Shown: positions 8,477 to 16,786, numbered from the stretch's first letter. The stretch: DNA of 64,000 nucleotides from BOG-908 sp963850605 (GCA_963850605.1 CAWKLX010000003.1:186001-250000); one strand, 5' to 3'. Notes: generated from the sequence alone by a model not told the origin. Program-made: numbers and translations.

Positions 8477-8797
8477 ATGGACGATGACCTGGTGTTCCGG
8501 GCCCTGGGCGATGCAAGCCGGCGGCGGCTGCTCGATCGATTGCACGCCCGCAATGGCCAGACCCTGGGGGAGCTGTGCGGCGGGCTGGCAATGACACGCC
8601 AGGCGGTCGCCAAGCACCTCGCCATCCTGGAGGACGCCAATCTCGTCGCCACCGAGCGCAGCGGCCGCGAGAAACGTCATTTCCTCAATCCGGTGCCGAT
8701 CGCCGAGATCGCCGAGCGCTGGATCGCCAAGTTCCAGCGCGTCCATCTGGATGCGCTGCTCGCCGTCAAAACCAGACTTGAAAAGGACAACCCATGA
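8477..8797 (+). CDS. ArsR-family winged-helix transcriptional regulator
   Basis: 106-residue DNA-binding protein. The winged-helix is seen in VFRALGDASRRRLLDRL, TLGELCGGLAMTRQAVAKHL (recognition helix) and the wing VATERSGREKRHFLN. It has no metal-binding cysteine motif of the ArsR/SmtB type and belongs to the subgroup that is coupled to SRPBCC (AHSA1) proteins. It overlaps the next gene by four bases, and the palindrome in its promoter suggests autoregulation. Confidence 0.9.
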   Translation: MDDDLVFRALGDASRRRLLDRLHARNGQTLGELCGGLAMTRQAVAKHLAILEDANLVATERSGREKRHFLNPVPIAEIAERWIAKFQRVHLDALLAVKTRLEKDNP

Positions 8798-9246
8798 GCG
8801 ACCGGTACGCCTCCGACTTCATTTACGTGATCTACATCAAGGCAACGCCGCAGGCGGTGTGGCAGGCCCTGACCGATCCGGCGATGATGCGCGAATACTG
8901 GTTCGGTATGCACCAGCAGACGGATTGGCAACCCGGCTCGCCGTGGAAGCTGCTGTTCCAGGATGGCCGCGTCGCCGATAGCGGCCACATCATCGAGGCC
9001 GATGCGCCGCGCCGCATGGTGATGGAGTGGCAGAACGAGTTCCGCGAGGAATTGCGGGCGGAGGGCATGGCGCGCTGCACGTACGAGATCGAACCCAAGG
9101 ATGGCGTGGTGAAGCTGACGGTCACGCATCAATCGCCGGTGCCCGATTCCAAACTGATCAAGGCGGTTTCGGGCGGTTGGCCCAGCATCCTGTCCAACTT
9201 GAAGTCGCTGCTGGAAACCGGCGAAACGTTTGCCAGACCGTGGTGA
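8794..9246 (+). CDS. SRPBCC (AHSA1-like) family protein
   Basis: 150-residue START-like domain protein with the usual opening YASDFIYVIYIKATPQAVWQ, the middle motif AMMREYWFGMHQQTDW and the C-terminal GWPSILSNLKSLLETG. Such proteins bind hydrophobic ligands in a deep pocket. Pairs of ArsR-type regulator plus AHSA1 domain protein with ATGA overlap are widespread; the ligand is unknown and may be the effector sensed by the pair. Confidence 0.88.
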   Translation: MSDRYASDFIYVIYIKATPQAVWQALTDPAMMREYWFGMHQQTDWQPGSPWKLLFQDGRVADSGHIIEADAPRRMVMEWQNEFREELRAEGMARCTYEIEPKDGVVKLTVTHQSPVPDSKLIKAVSGGWPSILSNLKSLLETGETFARPW

Positions 9247-9280
9247 CCGGCCACTGGCCTGGACATCCCTACGAGGCGTC

Positions 9281-9793
9281 ATGAGCGAACCTGGTTGCGA
9301 ATTGCGGGTCGCCCGCCCGGACGATGCGGACTCGGTCACCGCGGTTCTGGCCAGCGCGTATCCGCGGCTGATGGCGGCGGACTACGACCCGGCGGTGTTG
9401 GCCGTGGCCCTGCCGGCCATGACGGTGGCCAACCCCGGACTGCTCGCCTCCGGCACCTACTACGTCCAGGTGGCGCCGGGCACTCGGATCGTGGCCTGCG
9501 GCGGCTGGACGCACGACGAGCCCGGCACGAAAAAGACCGAAAGCGGGGTCGCGCACCTGCGTCACTTCGGCACGCATGCGGATTGGATCAGGCAGGGGCT
9601 GGGCGCCGCGATTTTCGAGCGGTGCCGGCGGGACGCGCTGGCGGCCGGCGTTCGGACGCTGATGTGTTTTTCCACGCTCGGCGCCGAGCCGTTCTACGCG
9701 TCGCTGGGTCTTCGCGCGGTCGAACGGCGGGACATCGCGATCGGGCCCGTCATGAGATTCCCGACCATCACGATGGTGTGGAACGCGCCGTAA
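9281..9793 (+). CDS. GNAT family N-acetyltransferase
   Basis: 170 residues; transfers an acyl group from acetyl-CoA to an unknown amine. The fold is recognisable from ELRVARPDDADSVTAVLASAYP at the start, the central sheet HLRHFGTHADWIRQGLGAAIFERC, which carries the degenerate acetyl-CoA pyrophosphate loop (RQGLG), and the AEPFYASLGLRAVERRDI end. ATG 9281 has GAGG five bases upstream. The frame runs 17 codons further up with no ribosome site. Confidence 0.85.
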   Translation: MSEPGCELRVARPDDADSVTAVLASAYPRLMAADYDPAVLAVALPAMTVANPGLLASGTYYVQVAPGTRIVACGGWTHDEPGTKKTESGVAHLRHFGTHADWIRQGLGAAIFERCRRDALAAGVRTLMCFSTLGAEPFYASLGLRAVERRDIAIGPVMRFPTITMVWNAP

Positions 9794-10402
9794 CGAGTGA
9801 ACGTCCCTCTGTTCTGTCGCAGCGTGCCCGCCATGGCGTCTCGCCCTCACGGCCAACCCCCTTCGGGGCGCCCGCGGCGGCCTCGCCCGCGCGCCACCCC
9901 GGCAAGCGAGGTCTGACATCAAGGGAGCAGGAACGGACAACTGGCATCATGCCACCCCCGGCGCGTGGACGCGCGCGCGGCTGGGCCGGGCGCCGACCGG
10001 AGACGTCGCAAGTAATCGTATCGCAATAGGCTGCACATCAGCACACCCTTGCTCCGACAGATTCCGCAATATGCCTGGTGGGATGACGGGCACGGGCACA
10101 AGGCTCCCGTTGTCGCCGTTCAGGCTGAGTTGGCCAATGGTGTCGAGATTTTCGGGCTACGCACTGCTGACCGCTGCGACGCAGTGTGCACAAAGCCCAA
10201 GCTGACCCTGCTCGGCCAAACTCATCCTCGGCAAAAGTAGGGTGCAATGCGCTTTGGCATGGCACCCTTACTCCAAACCACCAAAGTGGCGTCGCTGCCA
10301 CGATTTAGCCCAAAGGTTACGGATTGCTCTGAAAACTGCTACAATGGAATGAGCTTGGATTGGGCCGACCCAAAACCAGGCTCAACCCGGGGGAGCAATG
10401 CG
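9794..10402. other. Intergenic region, no gene recognised
   Basis: About 600 bases with no convincing coding frame. The first half is very G+C-rich and the second half drops in G+C content toward the secreted-protein gene. The only signal supported is the promoter at 10317-10345. Confidence 0.5.
10317..10345 (+). promoter_or_regulatory. Predicted sigma70-type promoter for the secreted protein gene
   Basis: TTACGG (10317-10322), a 17-base spacer, and TACAAT (10340-10345), 57 bases before the ATG at 10403. Spacing and the -10 box are good; the -35 box is partial. Confidence 0.4.
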
Positions 10403-11011
10403 ATGTCAAAAAAGATTCACATGGCAAAAATGGCAGTCGTGGCAGCAATCTTGTTGTTGTCAAATTCTCCTTCTGTCTTCGCACAGACAATCTCCATAAA
10501 AGATAGCAGGTTTAAGCACTGGAGTTTCGGGGGGTATGGCGTAGGCGGCGGCAGCGGAACCATGTCCGTCACAACGAGCGTCGGAGACCCGCCCCCGGCG
10601 CTGAACAACACAACGATCACTGCTGGCGGCCAGACTGGCGGCGGCTACGGCGTGGATACTGCCGCAACGACGTCGCAACCGCTCGAAGGACGGTCCTTCA
10701 CTCTCAAGTTCGTCTTCCAGTCTGGTCCAGGTGCGTTTGGCGAGGGGCAGGGTGTCGGCCTAGCTGTCGCCCAGGGCGGCAGTGTCTATGTGACCGGCGA
10801 TCTTGGAAACACCAACACCAGCACGACCTGGAAGCCACTGACGCTCAAGGGCACGCTCACCAGCACGAACTTTAAGCTGGTGTCAGGAAGCGGAGGAGCC
10901 AACCCGAATTTCACCTCGGGCATCCCGACGCAGTTCGGCCTGACCGCTTATAACGTCAACAGCCGCACTCTGACGAACTACTATGATAAATTCAGTCTCG
11001 TCATCAAATGA
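10403..11011 (+). CDS. Secreted beta-rich protein, unknown function
   Basis: 202 residues. The N-terminus is a signal peptide (KKIHMAKMAVVAAILLL then a VFA-Q cleavage site), so the product is exported. The mature protein is Gly-, Ser- and Thr-rich with alternating hydrophobic strands, for example FTLKFVFQSG and GVGLAVAQGGSVYVTGDLG, and no Cys. No family recognised. ATG 10403 follows GGGGGAGC at the right distance. Its codon use is less G+C-biased than the neighbours, and it stands alone beside a tRNA, which suggests acquired DNA. Confidence 0.65.
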   Translation: MSKKIHMAKMAVVAAILLLSNSPSVFAQTISIKDSRFKHWSFGGYGVGGGSGTMSVTTSVGDPPPALNNTTITAGGQTGGGYGVDTAATTSQPLEGRSFTLKFVFQSGPGAFGEGQGVGLAVAQGGSVYVTGDLGNTNTSTTWKPLTLKGTLTSTNFKLVSGSGGANPNFTSGIPTQFGLTAYNVNSRTLTNYYDKFSLVIK

Positions 11012-11324
11012 TTGAGGCTGCGTCTCGCACAGGCAAGTGGCGCACGCGTCAACTTGGCCCGGTCGGGACGCCCGGGTCGACATTGAAGAGGAGATATAGA
11101 CAACGGGCGGCACCCCCCGGCTTAGCCCGACGATCAACCAGTGTCGGCGAGGTGAGCGGGAAGCGGGCTTAATCAGCATTCCGGTTGTAACGACGAAGCC
11201 TCAGCGAAGAGAAGGAAGGCATTTTGGACTGTCCTGGCATGGCTTCCGCGTAGGGCGCATCAACAGCCCTGGGCAGCCGGCCCTTGGCGCCTACTCCGCG
11301 CGCCCGCGGGCCGACCTCACTGGG
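11012..11324. other. Intergenic region, nothing recognised
   Basis: Roughly 310 bases downstream of the secreted-protein gene without a plausible gene, hairpin or repeat that I can support. Confidence 0.4.
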
Positions 11325-11894
11325 TTAACACGTCGTGCGCGCGATCCGTGGGCGGCGCGCCTTGCGGCCAACACCAGCCACCGCTATACGCGCCCCTCGG
11401 TCGGAGCGTAGCTCAGCCTGGTAGAGCGCTTGCTTCGGGAGCCAGAGGCCGGAGGTTCGAATCCTCTCGCTCCGACCAAACCCCCTCACTGCAGCGAACG
11501 GGTTGCGTATGGTCAGCCGGCCGTCAATGACGCGCCCGTGCTGCATATCCTCCGTCAGCAACGCCGTGCACCCCGCGATCAGCGCCGAGGCAACCAGCAG
11601 GCTGTCGAAAATGGCGTAGCCTGTCTGACCGGCGATACTCAAAGCCCGTTCGTGGGTACGGACATCCACGGGACGAGGCGCCGGACAAAAATGCCGGAGC
11701 GCGGCAAGCGTGGCCTCGATCTCCGGCCAGCCCCAGCGCAACTTTCGGCGCATCACGGACGCAAACTCGTTGAGCACCTGAACGCTGATCACGCCGCCCT
11801 GGGCAATGATCGATACCGCTATCCTGCCTCGCGCATCCCGTTCGTCAGTCGCATAAACCAAGATGTTCGTATCGAGGAAAACATCATTCCTCAT
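11325..11894 (-). CDS. PIN-domain toxin (VapC-like), 3' end running antisense through tRNA-Pro
   Basis: Predicted Mg-dependent RNase of a toxin-antitoxin pair. Acidic active-site residues are seen in NDVFLDTNILVYA (Asp-8), the conserved Glu in QVLNEFASV, and TGYAIFDSLLVASAL and LLTEDMQHG. A normal PIN domain would end near 11500 (RLTIRNPFAA). Here no stop occurs, and the frame continues antisense through the whole tRNA-Pro gene to 11325, adding about 55 residues that are not family sequence. ATG 11894 overlaps the antitoxin stop, as in ordinary vapBC operons. Confidence 0.75.
   Translation of the reverse strand: MRNDVFLDTNILVYATDERDARGRIAVSIIAQGGVISVQVLNEFASVMRRKLRWGWPEIEATLAALRHFCPAPRPVDVRTHERALSIAGQTGYAIFDSLLVASALIAGCTALLTEDMQHGRVIDGRLTIRNPFAAVRGFGRSERIRTSGLWLPKQALYQAELRSDRGARIAVAGVGRKARRPRIARTTC
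11402..11478 (+). tRNA. tRNA-Pro (anticodon CGG)
   Basis: 77 bases including an encoded CCA. Acceptor arms CGGAGCG / CGCTCCG pair fully, the D-arm is GCTC...GAGC, the anticodon loop is TTCGGGA with anticodon CGG, and the T-arm is GGAGG TTCGAAT CCTCT. One mismatch (T-C) occurs in the anticodon stem at positions 29-41. Confidence 0.93.
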
Positions 11895-12115
11895 AGGCGT
11901 CGTCGCGCCGGAACTTGAAGCCAGGGGGCAGGGGGCGCTGCAAGGCACGCAGGCGGGCCAGCGCCTCCGCCTGGCTCTGATTGCGCGCAATGTCGAATGT
12001 CCGCTCGCCTGCGACCCCGATCTCGATCTCGTCGCCCTCCTTCAAACCGAGCGATATCGACGACCGAAGCGGGCAGGCGTATCGCCAGGCTATTGCCCCA
12101 TTTCCCGACCTGCAT
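11884..12115 (-). pseudogene. AbrB/MazE-type antitoxin gene with a one-base frame break
   Basis: Partner of the PIN toxin. The frame from ATG 12115 begins with the swapped-hairpin DNA-binding sequence MQVGKWGNSLAIRLPASVVD. The family sequence then goes on in a different frame as LGLKEGDEIEIGVAGERTFD and ends at the TGA 11886-11884, inside the toxin start region. Total length from start to stop is 232 bases, one more than a multiple of three, so one base is extra near 12060. If real, the antitoxin is lost while the toxin frame stays open; if a sequence error, this is an intact ~76-residue antitoxin. Confidence 0.75.
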
Positions 12116-12123
12116 GGCTCACC

Positions 12124-12158
12124 CCCGATGATCTACAAAATAAATGTAGATCATCGGG
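12124..12158. promoter_or_regulatory. Perfect palindrome upstream of the toxin-antitoxin operon (likely operator)
   Basis: Arms CCCGATGATCTAC / GTAGATCATCGGG match over all 13 bases around the A/T loop AAAATAAAT, starting nine bases before the antitoxin ATG. AbrB-type antitoxins bind such sites with their toxin to repress their own promoter. The T/A loop may hold the -10 region. Confidence 0.65.
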
Positions 12159-12168
12159 CGCCCAACAA

Positions 12169-12594
12169 TCAACCTTTCACCGGCCCGCTCAACGACCAGG
12201 TATGCGCGAACGGGTCACGCAACTGGGCGTAGCGCTCGCCCCAGAACATGTCGGCCGGCGGCATGATCGGGCTGGCGCCGGCCTGCACGGCGCGATCGAA
12301 AGCCGCATCGCAATCGTCGGTCGCCATATGCAGGATGATGCCGCGCGGCTGGCCGGCCACCGGCGCCTGCGACGCGCCGCCCGCATATTCCGGAAAATCG
12401 TCCGACAGCATCAGCGTCCCGCCATTCACCGTCATGCGCGCATGCAGCAGCCGCACGCCGTCATCGGCCAGCTGCCGATACGTCTCGTGCGCACCGAACG
12501 CGGCGGTGTAGAAGGCCACCGCCTTCTCCCCGCCGCTCACGGTCAGATAGGCGATCACGCCCCGAGGCGTTGGCGGTGCGGCTTTCGGCTCCAT
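12169..12594 (-). CDS. VOC superfamily protein, PhnB-like
   Basis: 141 residues with the glyoxalase/bleomycin-resistance fold. VIAYLTVSGGEKAVAFYTAAFGA at the start and MPPADMFWGERYAQLRDPFAHTWSL at the end are typical of the PhnB-like group. The latter has the metal-ligand type Glu/His arrangement, but the enzyme activity is unknown. Located convergent to nothing; the palindrome of the TA operon lies just past its stop. Confidence 0.85.
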   Translation of the reverse strand: MEPKAAPPTPRGVIAYLTVSGGEKAVAFYTAAFGAHETYRQLADDGVRLLHARMTVNGGTLMLSDDFPEYAGGASQAPVAGQPRGIILHMATDDCDAAFDRAVQAGASPIMPPADMFWGERYAQLRDPFAHTWSLSGPVKG

Positions 12595-12624
12595 GACCCT
12601 CCTATCGGCTGATGCGAAAACCTA

Positions 12625-13683
12625 TCAAACGCGCACCAGGCGCGCCACAAGCCTGCGGCCCGGGCGCTCGATGACGCGGTAGCACACGTCCGACGCCGCC
12701 AGCAGGAACACCAGGATCGAACACACCGTCAGCACATCGGCCACGGCTGGCGGCAACAGCAGGCGCAGCGTGGCGCGAAGCTGGTCCTGCGGATGCAACA
12801 GAAAAATGTGCAGCAAATAGAGCGAGAAAGAGATCTCGCCGAGCCACACGACCGGCGGCCAGGCGAACAGTCGCACGGCACGCGCCCGGCCGACGCCCAA
12901 ACACAGCACCAGGCAGGCCAACAACGGATAGATCGCCAGATCCGGCGCGCGGGCGGCCACCAGTGCGACCAGGCAGGCCAGCACGGCGGCCGGCATCGCC
13001 GGGTGCCCGAACAAACGCTCGGCATCGGCCGCAACTCGCCAGGTGCCCAGCCCGATCGAAAAACCCGCCAGGCAGCGCATCATCGGGCTCGGCGTCAGCC
13101 CGTTCCAGGCGTCCAGCGTCACAGGATGGCCCGGGCGGTGCAGCAGCAGGGCGGTCGCCACCAACAGCCCCACGCCGCCGGCCGCTCCGGCCACAGCCAT
13201 CCGCGGGCCGCGATGCAGCATGATGGTGGCCAGCAGCGGAAAGGCGAAGTAGGCGGCCCATTCGGTGCTGATCGACCAGGCGGGCCCGATCGAACTCGGC
13301 GCCACGCCCCAGGATTGGATCAGCAACAAATTGGCCGGGATGTCGGTCCACGGATGCGGCAGCGGCGCGGCAATCCAAGGGCGCGGCAGGTCGAAACTGC
13401 CGTAGCGCGCAAGCGTGTAGCCGAATCTCGTGATCAGGATCGTGCCATAAAGCGGATACAGCCGTGCGAAGCGCCGAACCAGAAAGCCCGCGAAATCCCG
13501 GCCTCGCCAGCCCGCGGCGAACAGCCCGCCATAGGTCAGCGCCATGACATAGCCGCTCAGCACGAAGAACAGGTCCACCGCCAGGTATCCGCGCGACAGC
13601 AGGCGCGCGGCCAGCCCGGACATCAGCCCGGGCGGCAGCAGCAGGTGGTAGCCCGCCACCCACACCGCCGCCACGCCGCGCAA
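12625..13683 (-). CDS. Membrane acyltransferase (acyltransferase family 3)
   Basis: 352 residues, about ten hydrophobic segments. The conserved opening RGVAAVWVAGYHLLL holds the family's catalytic-type His in the first helix. It is followed by GYLAVDLFFVLSGYVMA and the arginine pair in LVRRFARLYPLY. Such enzymes O-acetylate or acylate sugars of polysaccharides, LPS or glycans at the inner membrane. The start is uncertain: TTG 13683 is used here, but family homology (VPALTGLRG) extends about nine codons upstream, where no ATG or GTG exists in frame before the stop. Confidence 0.85.
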   Translation of the reverse strand: MRGVAAVWVAGYHLLLPPGLMSGLAARLLSRGYLAVDLFFVLSGYVMALTYGGLFAAGWRGRDFAGFLVRRFARLYPLYGTILITRFGYTLARYGSFDLPRPWIAAPLPHPWTDIPANLLLIQSWGVAPSSIGPAWSISTEWAAYFAFPLLATIMLHRGPRMAVAGAAGGVGLLVATALLLHRPGHPVTLDAWNGLTPSPMMRCLAGFSIGLGTWRVAADAERLFGHPAMPAAVLACLVALVAARAPDLAIYPLLACLVLCLGVGRARAVRLFAWPPVVWLGEISFSLYLLHIFLLHPQDQLRATLRLLLPPAVADVLTVCSILVFLLAASDVCYRVIERPGRRLVARLVRV

Positions 13684-13720
13684 CCCGGTCAGCGCCGGAA
13701 CGCGGGACGGCTGCCCCCGC

Positions 13721-13912
13721 TCAGCGCCGATGGGCGCCCCAGAGCATCAGCCACCATACCGGAAACACCCAGCCGAAGCCGGCCACGGGGTAATAGATCG
13801 CCTGCACCGCCCAATGCAGCGGGCGCACATAGTCGCCCAGCACCGCCGCCGCCGCGATCCAGACGACAGCCACGGCGAGGACAGCAAGGGTGGCGATCGG
13901 CGTGCGGGACAT
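13721..13912 (-). CDS. DUF2842-like small membrane protein (63 aa)
   Basis: Two transmembrane helices: IATLAVLAVAVVWIAAAAVLG and a second around YYPVAGFGWVFPVWWLMLWG. The second, with its Tyr-Tyr, Gly-Trp and Pro pattern, resembles DUF2842 proteins of alphaproteobacteria, function unknown. ATG 13912 chosen; a TTG three codons upstream is possible. It ends about 37 bases before the acyltransferase start and is likely co-transcribed. Divergent from apt. Confidence 0.65.
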   Translation of the reverse strand: MSRTPIATLAVLAVAVVWIAAAAVLGDYVRPLHWAVQAIYYPVAGFGWVFPVWWLMLWGAHRR

Positions 13913-14002
13913 TGCGCGCAATTAGGCGGTTGCGGCCGGTGTGGGCAAGCGGCGCGCGGCACGCCTATAAAGCCCACTCGTTTTCGGGGCGTGTGGAAAA
14001 CT

Positions 14003-14518
14003 ATGGATTTCAAGGATCACATCCGCTCGGTGCCGGATTTCCCCAAACCGGGCATTCTGTTCTACGACATCAGCACGCTGCTCGCGCACCCGGAAGCTTG
14101 GCAAAAGGCGGTCCACACGCTGGGCGAGCGCATCAGGCCGCAAAAACCGGACCTGCTGGCCGGCATCGAATCCCGCGGGTTCCTGCTGGCCGCCCCGCTG
14201 GCGCTTCACCTCGGCTGCGGTTTCCTCATGATCCGCAAGCGCGGCAAACTGCCCGGCGCCACCGTCGGCCTGGACTACGCGCTGGAATACGGCACCGACC
14301 GGGTGGAAATTCAGCAGGGTGCCGTGCAGCCCGGCCAGCGCGTGGTGGTGCTGGACGATCTGCTGGCCACGGGCGGCACCATGGCCGCCGGCATCGCCCT
14401 GCTGCGCAACGCGGGTGCCCAGGTGCCGCTGGCCGCCGCCCTGATCGAGCTCACCTTTCTCGGCGGACGCACAAAACTCGACGTGCCTGTCGAAACGCTC
14501 ATCGCATACGATGACTGA
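14003..14518 (+). CDS. apt: Adenine phosphoribosyltransferase
   Basis: Purine salvage enzyme: adenine plus PRPP gives AMP. 171 residues, normal length. The PRPP-binding motif VVVLDDLLATGGT is at 114-126. The purine-site segment GIESRGF is near 54-60, and RSVPDFPKPGILFYDIS opens the protein as in other Apt enzymes. GTGGAAAA just upstream can act as ribosome site. TATAAA occurs about 35 bases upstream of the ATG as a possible -10 box. Followed by a family A repeat. Confidence 0.95.
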   Translation: MDFKDHIRSVPDFPKPGILFYDISTLLAHPEAWQKAVHTLGERIRPQKPDLLAGIESRGFLLAAPLALHLGCGFLMIRKRGKLPGATVGLDYALEYGTDRVEIQQGAVQPGQRVVVLDDLLATGGTMAAGIALLRNAGAQVPLAAALIELTFLGGRTKLDVPVETLIAYDD

Positions 14519-14555
14519 AACCGACCCGCCTTCAGATTGACTCAGCTCGCGAAGA

Positions 14556-14612
14556 CAAGCCCTTCTTTTTTGAAAAAAAGAAGCAAAAAACGTTTGCGAG
14601 TGCTGTCGCGGA
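14556..14612. repeat. Family A repeat, copy 2 (one half, inverted)
   Basis: Hairpin CTTCTTTTTTGAAAAAAAGAAG, then an A-run (CAAAAAACGTTTG) and the core in reverse (GCTGTCGCGGA). This corresponds to the right half of the full element in inverted orientation. It sits between convergent apt and the outer-membrane protein gene, where it can end both transcripts. Confidence 0.8.
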
Positions 14613-14636
14613 GCAATCGGAACGAATTTGTCCGGT

Positions 14637-15479
14637 TTAGAATCGTTTGCTTACCCCCACGGCCACGAAAGGTTGCGGTGTGGTCAATCCCGCCGCGCCC
14701 CAGCCAACGCTCGCGTCTAGCTGGACATCGTGCCCGATGATCACCGCCGTGCCCGCGTCCACCACGATCGACGCGCGCCCGCGATGTGCCTCCGCCGACT
14801 GCATCCCGGTATCGACGAAGAAGTTTAGCACAGGGCTGGGATTGTAATTCAGCGTCATGGCGAACAACGCCGGTGTCACCGCGTGCCCGCCCGCATCCTC
14901 GTAGCGCGCCACGCCGATATTCGGGTTCAGCGACCACGTGCTGGCGAAATTCCAGTCGGCCACCAGCCGCATATCGCCGGTCGTGATGCGCGTGTGGAAC
15001 GCCCCCGTCCCCCAGGCCGGAAACACGCGCAGAATGGCGCCCACCGACGGCCGGCTGAAACCTCCATCATCCATGAAATGATATTTCACGCCGATCGACG
15101 CCGGCTGAAACCCGTCCGTCACCGCAACCTGCCCACCCTGGCGGGCGCGCTGCCAGGTGTAGCTGTTCCCCTCCACCCGAATTTCCCACGTGTCGGACAA
15201 GCCGAACCGCAGCAGGGTCGGCATGAAGAAAAGCTGGAAATGTCCCTGCGGGTCGCGGTGATATTCGTATTGGAACCCCAGCTCGGCCTGCACATGGTCC
15301 GGCCCGATCGTCGTGCTGCCGTCCGCGATGCCCGGCCGGTCCGGATTGATGTAATCCGCGGTCGCGGTGGTCTGCGGCACGCCGGGCGGATCGGCGCGCG
15401 CCGGGCCGGCCTGCGCCGCGCACAGGGCCGCGACACTGGCCAGAACAAGCGCCGTGTGGTGTGAGATCGCCGTAGGCAC
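14637..15479 (-). CDS. Outer-membrane protein of the phenol_MetA_deg (putative transporter) family
   Basis: 280 residues. A signal peptide (LVLASVAALCAAQAGPARA) is followed by DYINPDRPGIADGSTTIGPDHVQAELGF... in segments, the standard opening of PF13557-type proteins. Alternating hydrophobic residues indicate a beta-barrel, and the C-terminal residue is Phe (VSKRF), as in outer-membrane barrels. The family is linked with uptake of hydrophobic or aromatic compounds, but the substrate here is unknown. No catabolic genes are adjacent. Confidence 0.8.
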   Translation of the reverse strand: MPTAISHHTALVLASVAALCAAQAGPARADPPGVPQTTATADYINPDRPGIADGSTTIGPDHVQAELGFQYEYHRDPQGHFQLFFMPTLLRFGLSDTWEIRVEGNSYTWQRARQGGQVAVTDGFQPASIGVKYHFMDDGGFSRPSVGAILRVFPAWGTGAFHTRITTGDMRLVADWNFASTWSLNPNIGVARYEDAGGHAVTPALFAMTLNYNPSPVLNFFVDTGMQSAEAHRGRASIVVDAGTAVIIGHDVQLDASVGWGAAGLTTPQPFVAVGVSKRF

Positions 15480-15522
15480 GCCACGCTTCTAGCCAGCCCC
15501 CGCCAGCCGACAAGGTGAGTTC

Positions 15523-16710
15523 ATGCCACAGCACGACCCAATCATCATCGCCGGTTACGCGCGCACGCCCATGGGCGCCTTCCAGGGCGCACTCGCCGGC
15601 GCCTCCGCAACCGCGCTCGGCGCGGCCAGCGTGCGCGAAGCCGTGGCCCGCTCCGGTGCCGCCCCCGACCGCATCGACCGCATCTACATGGGGTGCGTGC
15701 TGCCGGCCGGGCTCGGCCAGGCCCCCGCGCGCCAGGCCGCCCTCGGCGCCGGCCTGCCGGACAGCGTGCAGGCCACCACGGTGAACAAAATGTGCGGCTC
15801 CGGCATGCAGGCCGCCATCATGGCCGCCGAGGCACTCGCCGCCGGCACCGCCGATCTGGTCGTGGCAGGCGGCATGGAGAGCATGTCCAACGCCCCCTAT
15901 CTGCTGGCCAAGCACCGCGCCGGCGCCCGCATCGGCCACGATGTGGTGAAGGATTCGATGTACCTGGACGGGCTGGAGGACGCCTACGAACCCGGCCGGC
16001 TGATGGGCAGCTTCGCCGAAGACTCGGCGCGCGAATACCAGCTGACGCGAGCCGCCCAGGATGCCTACGCGCTCCGCTCCCTCGAACGCGCCTCGGCCGC
16101 CATCGCCGGCGGCGCCTTCACCGCCGAAATCACCCCTGTCACCGTGGCCGGACGCGGCGGCGATACGGTCGTCTCCATCGACGAACAGCCCGGCCGCGCC
16201 CGCCCCGACAAGATACCCACGCTGAAGCCGGCCTTCGCCAAGGACGGCACGATCACCGCGGCCAACGCCTCCTCGATCTCCGACGGCGCGGCAGCGCTCG
16301 TCATGACTCGCGCCAGCGTGGCGGACAGGCACGGCCTGCATGCGGTGGCCCGCGTGGTCGCCACCGCCGCCCACGCTCACGCGCCGTCGCAATTCACCAC
16401 CGCGCCGGTGCCGGCTATCCGAAAGGTGCTGGAACGCGCTGGATGGAGCGTGGACGATGTCGATCTGTTCGAGGTCAACGAGGCGTTTGCCGTGGTGGCA
16501 ATGATCGCCGCCGCCGCGCTGGGCATCCCGGACGAGAAGTTGAACGTGAACGGCGGCGCCACCGCGCTGGGCCACCCGATCGGCGCATCGGGCGCGCGCA
16601 TCATGGCCACGTTGATCGCTGCGTTGCAGGCGCGCGGCGGCAAGCGGGGTATCGCCAGCCTGTGCATAGGCGGTGGCGAAGCGACCGCCGTGGCACTGGA
16701 ACTGGTCTGA
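15523..16710 (+). CDS. Acetyl-CoA C-acetyltransferase (thiolase)
   Basis: Condenses two acetyl-CoA to acetoacetyl-CoA or cleaves it. 395 residues. The acyl-accepting Cys-91 is in VNKMCGSGMQAA, the second motif is NVNGGATALGHPIGASG with the base His, and the third is CIGGGEATA with the second catalytic Cys. Without a phaB or phaC next door, either beta-oxidation, polyhydroxybutyrate or isoprenoid supply is possible. A run of short palindromic repeats follows its stop. Confidence 0.93.
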   Translation: MPQHDPIIIAGYARTPMGAFQGALAGASATALGAASVREAVARSGAAPDRIDRIYMGCVLPAGLGQAPARQAALGAGLPDSVQATTVNKMCGSGMQAAIMAAEALAAGTADLVVAGGMESMSNAPYLLAKHRAGARIGHDVVKDSMYLDGLEDAYEPGRLMGSFAEDSAREYQLTRAAQDAYALRSLERASAAIAGGAFTAEITPVTVAGRGGDTVVSIDEQPGRARPDKIPTLKPAFAKDGTITAANASSISDGAAALVMTRASVADRHGLHAVARVVATAAHAHAPSQFTTAPVPAIRKVLERAGWSVDDVDLFEVNEAFAVVAMIAAAALGIPDEKLNVNGGATALGHPIGASGARIMATLIAALQARGGKRGIASLCIGGGEATAVALELV

Positions 16711-16732
16711 CGTTCCCTTGGGTGTTGAAGCC

Positions 16733-16772
16733 AGAGCATCATCCATGAACGACTCGTCCGATCGGATGATGC
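16733..16772. repeat. Family B palindromic repeat, copy 1
   Basis: Starts AGAGCATCATCC and closes with the inverse GGATGATGC (arms 16736-16744 and 16764-16772). It lies 22 bases after the thiolase stop. Confidence 0.75.
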
Positions 16773-16786
16773 CCGGTGCACGCGTC

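Noticed and set aside
12793..14514. 573-codon plus-strand frame
   Set aside because: Covers the antisense of the acyltransferase and then enters apt in the wrong frame; low-complexity Gln/Arg/His product.
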